From contig JADMIH010000125.1 of the NCBI GenBank assembly GCA_015478675.1, positions 1 through 11,127 on the forward strand: 11,127 nt of DNA. The letters are read 5' to 3'. Made by a program: the position numbers and the translations under genes. Under the pieces are notes generated by a model. The model worked only from the letters and a program-made list of their open reading frames with translations. It ran no database searches and had not been told where the DNA came from. The stretch is from Chloroflexota bacterium. Lineage in GTDB: Bacteria; Chloroflexota; Chloroflexia; QHBQ01; JADMIH01. Positions 1 through 7,104 of this stretch are shown here, piece after piece. The first letter of the stretch is position 1; the number at the start of each line of letters is the position of its first letter.

Positions 1-1009
1 CCCAAATATCATTGACCGACACTACTGACACCGACCCGAAGATATTGTCGCCCGACCCGTTGTTGGGACTGGTGATTACACGCCATGCCACTCCGCACGT
101 GGGTGAGGCCGTGGGCGTGGATGTAGATGTGCCGGTTGCTGTACTGGTAGGTGGGGTGCCTGTGACGGTAGTAGTAGCAGTACCGCCAGTAGCGCAGCCA
201 GGACCTGACACATCGCCTATCACGCCGAGAGTGTAAGTGCCGGTCTCACCTGCGCTCCACGCCTCAACTTCGACTACGAAGACTGCGTTTGCGGGTACGG
301 TGAAGGAGTATGAGGTAGCGGGTGCGCTTCCACCTGAGTCGGCAATGTAGTTGACACAGGGGTCAGCAGGATCAAAGCTGCCCAGGTACGCTGCGCTAAA
401 CATGCCGGCGGGTAGTGTATTCGGCAGTGACACAGTGATGCACTGGTCGCTGCTGCTGTTGTTGGTGAAAGAGTAGGTATCGTAGTTAGGCGTAGCCGAG
501 AAGGTACCGGGGCATGTATTCGTGGTCCCACAGGCCGCAGGATCTGGCAGCCCGTTTAGGCTAGATTTTGGTGCGAAACTCCTGACTTGCAGGTGAGCCG
601 CCATATATTTGGTAGCATTCATGACTAGTTCCGGTATATCTAGTGGCCGGTAAGTTCGGCCAGAGGGTTTCGCACCAAAATCTAGGCTAGTCGAGTGGGT
701 AGGGTCCGAGGTGGTAATAGCTCCGTCAATGCTACAGTCAGAAGGTACATTAGGAGCTTTATTGCTATTGCTCTGTGGAAGGGCAATCCCTCTGCTGCGG
801 TTGGTGCCTTGCTGCTGGATAGGGGGAGTAGTGGCTACGGTTACAGCTACACCCCTAGAGGTCGTACCTGCTGGCAAACCCGCCAGTGCCACGCTCGCTG
901 TCAGTCCCAGGCTGGCCAGGAGCACCAGCAGCGCGATAGCCAGATAGCGATAGCGCCAGTGCTGCTGCTGTTGTCCCTGCCCATCTTGTTGGTCTATTAC
1001 ATGCGTCAT
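1..1009 (-). CDS. Secreted surface protein A (partial): signal peptide, beta-sandwich-like domain, Thr-rich linker, start of a WAVG-type propeller
   Basis: The frame is open from an ATG at 1009 to the window edge (336 complete codons), so the C-terminus is missing. The start is preceded by AAGGAAGGA (1017-1025) at 7-nt spacing. Residues 1-20 are Gln-rich and polar. Residues 21-43 form a hydrophobic segment ending VALA-G, a good signal peptide. A low-complexity Ser/Thr/Pro region follows to about 108, then about 42 residues from a palindromic DNA insert. Residues about 160-267 (CGTTNTCPGTF, YDTYSFTNNSSSDQC, SYSFTVPANAVFVVEVE) resemble the extracellular beta-sandwich modules of PPC type found in large Chloroflexota proteins. 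A Thr/Ser/Pro linker (268-304) leads to CGVAWRVITSP and SVVSVNDIW, the first blade of the propeller family seen complete in surface protein B. It is divergent from regulator A and is probably a cell-surface adhesin or ligand-binding protein. Whether it ends in SLH domains cannot be seen. Confidence 0.85.
   Translation of the reverse strand, partial: MTHVIDQQDGQGQQQQHWRYRYLAIALLVLLASLGLTASVALAGLPAGTTSRGVAVTVATTPPIQQQGTNRSRGIALPQSNSNKAPNVPSDCSIDGAITTSDPTHSTSLDFGAKPSGRTYRPLDIPELVMNATKYMAAHLQVRSFAPKSSLNGLPDPAACGTTNTCPGTFSATPNYDTYSFTNNSSSDQCITVSLPNTLPAGMFSAAYLGSFDPADPCVNYIADSGGSAPATSYSFTVPANAVFVVEVEAWSAGETGTYTLGVIGDVSGPGCATGGTATTTVTGTPPTSTATGTSTSTPTASPTCGVAWRVITSPNNGSGDNIFGSVSVVSVNDIW
557..690. 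mobile_element. MITE-like palindromic insert inside surface gene A
   Basis: CTAGATTTTGGTGCGAAAC at 561-579 is repeated as its perfect reverse complement at 667-685 (19 bp). With one mismatch the arms extend to 21 bp (559-579 and 667-687). The 8-mer TAGGCTAG stands at both outer edges (557-564 and 683-690), 126 bp apart, which is 42 codons. The core has no recognisable transposase and the gene stays open through it. Possible readings are an 8-bp target duplication, a CTAG duplication (4-bp YTAR type, as for IS701-like elements), or a TA duplication at 557-558 and 688-689. Only the 126-bp reading keeps the host frame as an insertion. It is a non-autonomous element whose parent family is uncertain. 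Confidence 0.7.
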
Positions 1010-1080
1010 TTGCTCATCCTTCCTTTCTTGTCTTTCCCTTGCTGCGAAGATGTGTGAAGCGTTCGCTTAAGGATTGGCTT

Positions 1081-1127
1081 CCACAAGGGTCGGTCTGCCT
1101 TACTAATGGTCAGACTGACCCTTGTGG
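1081..1127. repeat. Long stem-loop (17-bp arms) between divergent genes
   Basis: CCACAAGGGTCGGTCTG (1081-1097) pairs with CAGACTGACCCTTGTGG (1111-1127) with a single mismatch (G-T), around a 13-nt loop. It lies 72 bases upstream of surface gene A's start and well upstream of regulator A. No T-run follows on either strand, so an intrinsic terminator is unlikely. GGCT occurs just outside both arms (1076-1079 and 1128-1131), which could be a weak target duplication. It may be an operator or leader structure for surface gene A, or a small REP-like element. A shorter inverted repeat, AAGCG-TT-CGCTT (1057-1068), lies between it and the gene. Confidence 0.6.
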
Positions 1128-1188
1128 GGCTGCGGCACTCCAACGTACTTAGACATTAGCAGAATATGGAAACCTATGGAAGATTTTC

Positions 1189-1212
1189 TTGGTATAATCG
1201 ATGGTACAATCG
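1189..1212 (+). promoter_or_regulatory. Tandem 12-bp direct repeats and extended -10 promoter of regulator A
   Basis: TTGGTATAATCG (1189-1200) is followed directly by ATGGTACAATCG (1201-1212), with 10 of 12 bases identical. A degenerate third unit (GTGTCACAAAAC, 1213-1224) keeps ACAA at the same phase. The first unit contains TGGTATAAT (1190-1198), an extended -10 element (TGn plus TATAAT), so a good -35 is not required and none is seen. A start near 1205 would give a leader of about 160 nt. The arrangement matches the one upstream of regulator B, which suggests an autoregulatory operator overlapping the promoter. The upstream TATGGA pair (1165-1170 and 1175-1180) has a different, 10-bp spacing. 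Confidence 0.5.
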
Positions 1213-1362
1213 GTGTCACAAAACCGGAAACCGGCTAGCTGGGCAGGCCCTCTGCACAGGATGCAAGAACAGGTGCCGGGGCAAGGTTCATATAGCCTCA
1301 GATGTGTGTCTTAGTGTTAGCAGTTGGGCTGGTTTTGTCGTCTTCAGAGAAAAGGGGCCGTG

Positions 1363-3975
1363 ATGAGCAACGCTGTATCATTTACTGAATGGCTAAGACA
1401 GGGTCGAGAAGAGCATAACCTGACCCGACAGGAGCTGGCGCAGTGTGTCTCATGTTCTCTGGAGATGGTTCGGAAGATCGAGACGGGCACCCGCCGCCCC
1501 TCCAAGCAGATCGCCGAGCGATTAGCAGGGTGCCTTGGCGTACCTCAAGAGGAATATCCGGCGTTCGTTGAATTCGCCAGAGCAGAGCTGACCGCCAACC
1601 AACTGGCGCAGCTCGGCCAGACGAGCGACAATACGCATGCCCCGTGGCGCACCTTGCGTAGGTTGCAGCGCCCGAACAATCTGCCCGCTCAGCCCAATGA
1701 GTTTATCGGGCGCAAGGGGGAAGTAGAGACAGCATGCCGTCTGCTACTCTGCCCCCATGTGCGCCTGCTCACCCTTACCGGCCCTCCCGGCATAGGGAAA
1801 ACGCGCCTCGCTCTACGGGTGGCCTCAGCCTTGGTTGATGACCCTGCGGCTTCTTGGGCTTCGCCTACTACAGGCTCAGGTCAAGCGTTCACGGATGGCG
1901 TCTTCTTTGTGCCTTTGGCCCCTGTCACCGATTCGCGCCTGGTTATCTCTGCAATCGCCAAGGCGCTGCATGTGCGCGAAGCCACCGGGCGGTCCTTGCT
2001 TGAGAGCCTGCAAAGCCGCTTGCGAGATGAACGGATTCTGTTGGTGCTTGACAACTTCGAGCATGTGGTGGAAGCAGGTCCATTGCTGTCTCGATTGTTA
2101 GAGGTCGCTCCCCAACTCAAGTTCATCTGCACCAGCCGAGTAGCCCTACATTTATATGGAGAGCACGACTTCCAGGTGCCTCCGCTCGCCTTGCCCAGCA
2201 CAGAGCACGACGGGCGGCTATCCTTACTGCCTGTGGAGTGTCTGGCCGAGTACGAAGGGCTGCGGCTGTTCGTAGATAGGGCGCAGGCTGCTAACTCAAA
2301 CTTTGTCTTCACCGATGAGAACGCCTCTGCCGTGGCTGAGATTTGCCGGCGGCTGGACGGGTTACCCCTGGCAATTGAGCTAGCCGCAGCCCGTATCAAG
2401 CTCCTCACGCCTCAGGCTATACTGGCGCGGTTGAAGTCAAAGTTGAGCGCCAGGTTGGACCTACTGACGGAAGGGGCCAGGGACCTGCCGAGTAGACAGC
2501 AGACGCTGCGTGATGCGATAGAGTGGAGCTACGATCTACTGGACGCGCAAGAGAAGAAGCTATTCAGGCGGCTATCGGTCTTCGTGGGCGGCTGCACGCT
2601 GGAGGCGGCGGAGTTCATGGCAGTGGCCGTCTGCGACATACGGGACAATGCTTCAGGTGCAGAGCCTGTCGTAACCCCGCCTCTTCGGCCTGCTTCGCCG
2701 ACGACCGCTGTGTTAAGTAAGCTGGCGGCGCTCCTTGACAAGAGCCTGCTGAGGCAAGAGGCGGTGGAGGGAGAGCCACGCTATTTCATGCTGGAAACGA
2801 TACGGGAATACCCGCTGGAGCAACTGAAAAGGTGTGGCGAAGCGGAGGCCGTAAAACGATACCATGCCAGCTTGTTTCTAGCATTGGTAGAGGATGCAGG
2901 ACATAGACTCGGAGATCCGGGATCGGCGGCGTGGCTGGAACGGTTAGAGAGAGAGCACGACAACCTTCGAGCCGCGCTGCGATGGGCGCTAGAGAGCGGG
3001 CAGCCAGAGATAGGATTGCGTATGGCCGCCGCGCTGTGGCGCTTCTGGTACCAGCGCGGCTATGTGAGCGAAGGGCTAGAGTGGCTGGCGAGTTTCTTGT
3101 CTTATGAGGGGTCAGCTAGCACGGAGCGAGGTGGGGCTTGTGAGGACAAGGATACACATCGGGAAGCGTTGGCGCGGGGAGAGGCGCTCTCTGGAGCAGG
3201 GACTCTGGCTTGCACACAGGGGGCCTTCGCGGTGGCGCAACGCTACTACGAGGAGAGCCTGGCAATATACCAGAGCCTGGGCGATAGGCGAGGCGCTGCC
3301 GGTGCGTTTGGCAATCTGGGATTTGTAGCTGCTTACCAGGGTGATCCTGTGGTGGCACGCTCTCTCCTTGAAGAGAACCTGGCGGTGCGTAGAGAGTTGG
3401 GCGACAAAGGTGATATCGCCTGTGTGCTTTCCAACCTGGGGGAGGTGGTAAGATACCAGGGCAACTACGCTGAGGCCCGCTCTCTCTACGAGGAGAGCCT
3501 GGCTATACGCAGGGAATTAGGACATAGGAATGCCATCAGCATTTTGCTCCACAATCTGGGGCACGTAACGCTGCACCAGGGTGATTTCAGGCGCGCTGCT
3601 GTCCTGTTTGCAGAGAGTCTGGAGATAGTGGGCGAGCTAGGGAACAAGCGGAGCATAACGGAGTGCCTGATTGGACTAGCAGGAGTGGCCGAGGCGCAAG
3701 GTGAGCCTGTTCGAGCAGCCAAGCTGTTTGGAGCAGCGGAAGCGCTGCATGAAGCCATCGGCTTCGTTTCTTCTCCTGCTGACCAAATGGAATACGAGCA
3801 TAATGTGGCTACTGCCCGCGCCCGAGCGAACAAAGTGATATGGGAGGAGGCGTGGGGAGAGGGGCAGGCTATGGCCCTGAGACCGCAAGGGGTGGAACGG
3901 GCTATTGCTTATGCACTGGAGGGTGCTATAAACCTTGAGTACGAAGGTAAACGAAGCGAGCAACCAGGAGCTTAG
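1363..3975 (+). CDS. Regulator A: XRE HTH / NB-ARC (STAND) ATPase / TPR protein
   Basis: An 870-residue cytoplasmic, signal-responsive regulator. An XRE-type HTH spans about 6-60 (LTRQELAQCVS, then recognition helix SLEMVRKIE). A linker ends in NNLPAQPNEFIGR, the usual lead-in to the ATPase. The NB-ARC core shows Walker A GPPGIGKT (140-147), Walker B ILLVLDN (225-231), sensor CTSR (256-259) and GLPLAIELAAAR (333-344). Winged-helix and helical parts follow (AIEWSYDLLD; YFMLETIREY). TPRs run from about 605 to 795 in about 40-residue units (NLG...A...YEESLAI). STAND proteins of this build switch between ADP- and ATP-bound states and oligomerise when the sensor domain binds its signal; the signal here is unknown. 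The start at 1363 was chosen over 1324 because AAGGGG lies 5 nt upstream and the N-terminus then aligns with regulator B. The last about 10 codons overlap an antisense transposase remnant. A Pro-rich stretch near 434-447 is absent from regulator B. Confidence 0.92.
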   Translation: MSNAVSFTEWLRQGREEHNLTRQELAQCVSCSLEMVRKIETGTRRPSKQIAERLAGCLGVPQEEYPAFVEFARAELTANQLAQLGQTSDNTHAPWRTLRRLQRPNNLPAQPNEFIGRKGEVETACRLLLCPHVRLLTLTGPPGIGKTRLALRVASALVDDPAASWASPTTGSGQAFTDGVFFVPLAPVTDSRLVISAIAKALHVREATGRSLLESLQSRLRDERILLVLDNFEHVVEAGPLLSRLLEVAPQLKFICTSRVALHLYGEHDFQVPPLALPSTEHDGRLSLLPVECLAEYEGLRLFVDRAQAANSNFVFTDENASAVAEICRRLDGLPLAIELAAARIKLLTPQAILARLKSKLSARLDLLTEGARDLPSRQQTLRDAIEWSYDLLDAQEKKLFRRLSVFVGGCTLEAAEFMAVAVCDIRDNASGAEPVVTPPLRPASPTTAVLSKLAALLDKSLLRQEAVEGEPRYFMLETIREYPLEQLKRCGEAEAVKRYHASLFLALVEDAGHRLGDPGSAAWLERLEREHDNLRAALRWALESGQPEIGLRMAAALWRFWYQRGYVSEGLEWLASFLSYEGSASTERGGACEDKDTHREALARGEALSGAGTLACTQGAFAVAQRYYEESLAIYQSLGDRRGAAGAFGNLGFVAAYQGDPVVARSLLEENLAVRRELGDKGDIACVLSNLGEVVRYQGNYAEARSLYEESLAIRRELGHRNAISILLHNLGHVTLHQGDFRRAAVLFAESLEIVGELGNKRSITECLIGLAGVAEAQGEPVRAAKLFGAAEALHEAIGFVSSPADQMEYEHNVATARARANKVIWEEAWGEGQAMALRPQGVERAIAYALEGAINLEYEGKRSEQPGA

Positions 3976-4063
3976 CAATGCCCAGAAAATTCAAGCCTTC
4001 AAGAGTTTCAGGCAAGCGCTCGTAGTCACGAGCCAAACGGTGCAAGCTTGCCATCCAGCCGCG
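3926..4063 (-). pseudogene. IS5-type DDE transposase, C-terminal remnant
   Basis: The minus-strand frame between stops at 4064-4066 and 3926-3928 reads GWMASLHRLARDYERLPETL followed by EGLNFLGIAKLLVARFV. This is the conserved tail of IS5-family transposases (Trp-Leu-x-x-x-x-Arg-Leu-x-Arg-Asp-Tyr-Glu-x-Leu-Pro-Glu-Thr), including the DYE motif. Everything upstream is gone: a TAG stands 5' of it, and bases 4067-4247 hold no transposase sequence I can recognise in any frame. No terminal inverted repeat was found. Its apparent homology (to about 3947) runs about 29 bases into the 3' end of regulator A. The convergent gap shows no hairpin with a T-run, so no terminator is called for either regulator. 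Confidence 0.65.
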
Positions 4064-4247
4064 CTACTGGTGCTCAGTCACCCTCATCGGCAGGGGTGGG
4101 GTTATGTGTACGTGCAAAGCCGACAAGTGCCTCGGTGCTCGTTGTGCCGACCAGCCGTATCCAGCCATATGCACTCTACTCACCTTGCGGCGACTTCTAC
4201 TTCGCGTTTGGGCTCCATCGTACCCGGTCCGAGACCACATGTATACC

Positions 4248-6779
4248 TTACAACGGACTGGGGGCGAGGGAGAGGATCTGTTCCATAGTCATGTTCCGGC
4301 CCTCTTCCCAGGCCTCGGTCCAGCTAACCTCGTCTAACTGTATGCGACTTGCAGTCAGATTGCGTTGATACTCGAGTTCGTCCGCAGGATCAAGCATGGA
4401 ATGGATAGAATCGAGCAGCGCTACGGCTGCCCCGAGCAATCTCACAGCCTCTGGGATCTGCTCTTTCAGTAAGGCCACTCCCCCTAATCCTGCCAAGCAC
4501 TGAGCAATGGCTTGCCTGTTGCCCAGCTCCTGGGCTATCTCCAGGCTCTCTGCAAAGAGGGAAGCTGCGTGTGGGACGTTACCTGTATGGAGTGCAACGT
4601 GCCCCAGGTTATGGAGCAACGTGGCTTTTGCGTTCGTGTCTTTGAGTTCTGTACGTATCGCAAGGCTTTCTTCATAATAAGCGCGCGCCTCGCCGTAGTC
4701 GCCTAGGCACCTCGCTACCTCACCCAGGTTCGCAAGTGAGCAAGCAACACGTCCTTTATCTCCCAACTCTCTGCGGAGTGCTAAACTTTCCAGGTAGAGA
4801 GCACGCGCCAATGTATGATCATTCTGATCGTCAGCCACGAACGCGAGGCCATTGAGTGCGTTTGCGCTACCTTGGTTATCCCCTTGGCGCCGGCAAATCG
4901 CCAGGCATTGCTCAAAATGTGAATGAGCGGTTTCGCAGTCGCCCTGCCTCCATGCTAAAGTTCCCGCCCCTAACAACGCCTCCGGCAGTGCGGACCTAAA
5001 CGCCTTCCACGTAGGCGGGTGCTTACTCAGGTTATCTAGCGTAGGCTCCTCTGGCTGTGTAGGCTCAAATATGCTGAAGAGTTCTTCCAACGCGCCTGCT
5101 GTTTCCGCGCGGGATATGAAGCTCTCCAACCATCGTTGTCCTTCGCTAAAATGGCTGTGCTGGTACCAAAAGCGCCAGAGCGCTCCTGATATGCGCAATC
5201 CTATCTCTACCTGCCCACTTTCCTGTGCCCACTGGAGAGCCGCTCTAAGATTATCGTGTTCCGCTTGTAAGCGTCCCAACCACACCTCCGGTTCTGAGTC
5301 CCGAAGCTCAGGTGGCGCCTTCTCTGACATGGCAAGGAAGAAACGAGCGTGGCTATCTCTTGTGTGCTGCCCCCCGCCGCGCTCTTCAAGGCGTTCATGC
5401 GCGTATTCGCGTATTATCTCCGGCATCGAGTAGCGTGGCTCTCCAACTTCAGCTCCACCTGCTCCTACCCACTCCCTGAGCAGGCTCTTGTTAAGGAGGG
5501 CTTCTAGCCCGTCCAAGACATCTCTCGCTCTATCTCTGCCCAGTATGTCCTCACCTGCGTAGTTACAAACCGCCTCTGCTGAACCTAGCGTGCAGCCGTT
5601 TACAAAGACCGAAAGTCGCCTGAACAACGCTCTTTCTTGCTCATCCAGCAGATCATAGCTCCATTCAATAGCGCTTCTCATTGTCTGCTGCCTGCTCGGC
5701 AGGTCTTGTGCTCCTCCAGTCAGAAACTCCAGTCTGTTGCCGAACTTGCTATTCAGCCTCGTTAGCATGGCCTGTGGAGGTAATAGCCTGATGCGAGCGG
5801 CGGCCAATTCAATGGCAAGTGGCAGCCCTTCCAGGCAGCGGCATATCTCCACAACAGCATGGGCATTCTCATTAGTCAGCACAAAGTCAGCTTTGGAAGC
5901 TTGTGCCCGCTCCACGAACAATCTCACTGCTTCGTACTCGGCCAGGCATTCCGTCGGTAGTAACGAGAGATATCCTTCCTGCTCTGTGCCAGGTAGGGCA
6001 AGCGGCGATACCTGGAAGTCGTGCTCCCCATATATATGGAGCACTACCCGGCTGGTTACCATCACCTTGAGGTGAGGGGCGGATGTCAGTAATTGAGACA
6101 CCAGGGGCGCAGCCGTCGCCACTTGCTCGAAGTTATCCAGCAGCAGCAGAATTTGCTTGTCGTGCAGATAAGCATGCACGCTCTCTAATAGGGGTTGCCC
6201 GGCCACCTCGGAAATATGCACCGCCCGGGCTATCGCCGAGATTACCAGAGCGGGGTCAGTTATCGATGATAATGCGACGAAGAATACTCCTTCGGGGAAG
6301 TCTTCGATTAGGGACGAGGCTACTTGCAAAGCAAGGCGGGTCTTGCCGACACCCGCAGGGCCTACAAGGGTGAGTAAGCGCACACCCGAACGGCGCATTA
6401 GAGCAGATGCAGATTCTACCTCCCTCTGGCGGCCAATAAAGTCGTTGGGAGGGGACGGGAGGTTATTCGGGTGGCGAAGCCCGTGCAACTTCTGCCATGG
6501 AGATCCGAGTTCGGACTGTGAGACGGGAGGCGTTTCATTAGATAAGCAATTGAGGCGAGCATATTCAACAAACTCCTGCATCTGTGGGCCACTCGCGTCT
6601 ACCTGCAGACACTCTGCCAGCCGCTCCGCCATGTGTTCAGACGGCCTGCGCTCTCCTGCCTCGATCTTGTCGATAGTTTGTACAGAGCAGGAGATGCGCT
6701 GTGCAAGACCTGATCTAGTCAGGCCAAGCTCTTTACGGCGCTGTTTGACCCATAGCCCAAACGGGGGAACGTCGTTCAT
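4248..6779 (-). CDS. Regulator B: XRE HTH / NB-ARC (STAND) ATPase / TPR protein
   Basis: An 843-residue paralogue of regulator A, in inverted orientation. The HTH spans about 7-60 (LTRSGLAQRIS, recognition helix SVQTIDKIE). The lead-in is NNLPSPPNDFIGR. The ATPase shows Walker A GPAGVGKT (140-147), Walker B ILLLLDN (210-216), sensor VTSR (241-244) and GLPLAIELAAAR (318-329). The effector linkage (AIEWSYDLLD, PRYSMPEIIREY) precedes TPRs from about 600 to 785. Segments shared exactly with regulator A include GEHDFQV, SAIEW/DAIEW-SYDLLD and LAIELAAARI, so the two derive from one ancestor. The start at 6779 has GGAGG (6785-6789 on the plus strand) at 5-nt spacing. A start 39 codons further upstream would add an unconserved tail that runs through the intergenic region, so it was rejected. 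The gene is divergent from surface gene B. It is predicted to be a signal-gated transcription regulator, with its ligand unknown. Confidence 0.92.
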   Translation of the reverse strand: MNDVPPFGLWVKQRRKELGLTRSGLAQRISCSVQTIDKIEAGERRPSEHMAERLAECLQVDASGPQMQEFVEYARLNCLSNETPPVSQSELGSPWQKLHGLRHPNNLPSPPNDFIGRQREVESASALMRRSGVRLLTLVGPAGVGKTRLALQVASSLIEDFPEGVFFVALSSITDPALVISAIARAVHISEVAGQPLLESVHAYLHDKQILLLLDNFEQVATAAPLVSQLLTSAPHLKVMVTSRVVLHIYGEHDFQVSPLALPGTEQEGYLSLLPTECLAEYEAVRLFVERAQASKADFVLTNENAHAVVEICRCLEGLPLAIELAAARIRLLPPQAMLTRLNSKFGNRLEFLTGGAQDLPSRQQTMRSAIEWSYDLLDEQERALFRRLSVFVNGCTLGSAEAVCNYAGEDILGRDRARDVLDGLEALLNKSLLREWVGAGGAEVGEPRYSMPEIIREYAHERLEERGGGQHTRDSHARFFLAMSEKAPPELRDSEPEVWLGRLQAEHDNLRAALQWAQESGQVEIGLRISGALWRFWYQHSHFSEGQRWLESFISRAETAGALEELFSIFEPTQPEEPTLDNLSKHPPTWKAFRSALPEALLGAGTLAWRQGDCETAHSHFEQCLAICRRQGDNQGSANALNGLAFVADDQNDHTLARALYLESLALRRELGDKGRVACSLANLGEVARCLGDYGEARAYYEESLAIRTELKDTNAKATLLHNLGHVALHTGNVPHAASLFAESLEIAQELGNRQAIAQCLAGLGGVALLKEQIPEAVRLLGAAVALLDSIHSMLDPADELEYQRNLTASRIQLDEVSWTEAWEEGRNMTMEQILSLAPSPL

Positions 6780-6882
6780 CACAGCCTCCGTTCCGTTCGC
6801 CTCTACATTTACGATAACTGTGGAACTGTGGCGTCTGGAATCACCAATGTGTACGTGAAATACACAAACAGAGAGGCGGGCT

Positions 6883-6930
6883 GCTCTGTATAACAATCTG
6901 TATAGCTATCTGTAGAGCCTATTGTACTAC
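6883..6930 (-). promoter_or_regulatory. Four tandem 12-bp direct repeats upstream of regulator B
   Basis: On the plus strand the units are GCTCTGTATAAC (6883-6894), AATCTGTATAGC (6895-6906), TATCTGTAGAGC (6907-6918) and CTATTGTACTAC (6919-6930). All four have TGTA at positions 5-8 and C at position 12. Read in the direction of regulator B, each carries TACA, and the most upstream unit contains TACAAT (6921-6926 reversed), a plausible -10. The other three units would then overlie the transcript start. They end 104 bases before the start codon. Period 12 with a fixed core looks like an array of operator half-sites for an oligomerising regulator. The rest of 6780-7104 shows no other gene. Confidence 0.55.
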
Positions 6931-7073
6931 TAAAGCCTTCTATTATCCAGGGCGTTCTGCTTTAATTAGCTGAGGTAACTGCAGACGGTTGCTGGGCGCG
7001 CTTATATGGTTACCAAAGGGCTGTGGACAAATGCCACCAGCGGTTTCACCGATAAACAAGGCAAGTAAAGACA

Positions 7074-7101
7074 AGGAAGAAAGGAAGAAAGGAAGGAAGA
7101 A
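7074..7101 (+). repeat. AGGA/AGAA tetranucleotide tract in the leader of surface gene B
   Basis: Seven consecutive 4-base units (AGGA AGAA AGGA AGAA AGGA AGGA AGAA) run right up to the start codon at 7105 and include the ribosome binding site (GGAAGG, 7091-7096). Surface gene A has a similar purine-rich leader just before its ATG (AAAGACAAG, then AAAGGAAGGA). The two surface genes thus share leader sequence even though their coding N-termini have diverged. A pure purine tract of this kind can change length by slippage and could alter translation. Confidence 0.6.
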
Positions 7102-7104
7102 CAA

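Noticed and set aside
695..1057. Plus-strand open frame of 120 codons
   Set aside because: It is antisense to the signal peptide and N-terminal region of surface gene A, which has a ribosome binding site, domain similarity and an open frame through the whole segment.
1324..1362. Upstream ATG for regulator A
   Set aside because: It adds 13 residues that do not align with regulator B, whereas 1363 has a well-spaced purine-rich ribosome binding site.
4018..4033. GCTCGT-AGTC-ACGAGC hairpin as a terminator between the convergent regulators
   Set aside because: Only 6-bp arms, no T-run on either strand, and it falls within the conserved transposase codons for ARDYERL.
4067..4247. Further transposase or small gene in the convergent gap
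   Set aside because: Open frames exist on both strands, but none shows a recognisable motif, ribosome binding site or domain.
6343..6858. Plus-strand open frame of 171 codons
   Set aside because: Antisense to the HTH and Walker A region of regulator B; no recognisable domain.
6883..6930. CRISPR-like array
   Set aside because: The repeats are contiguous 12-mers without spacers and no cas gene is present.
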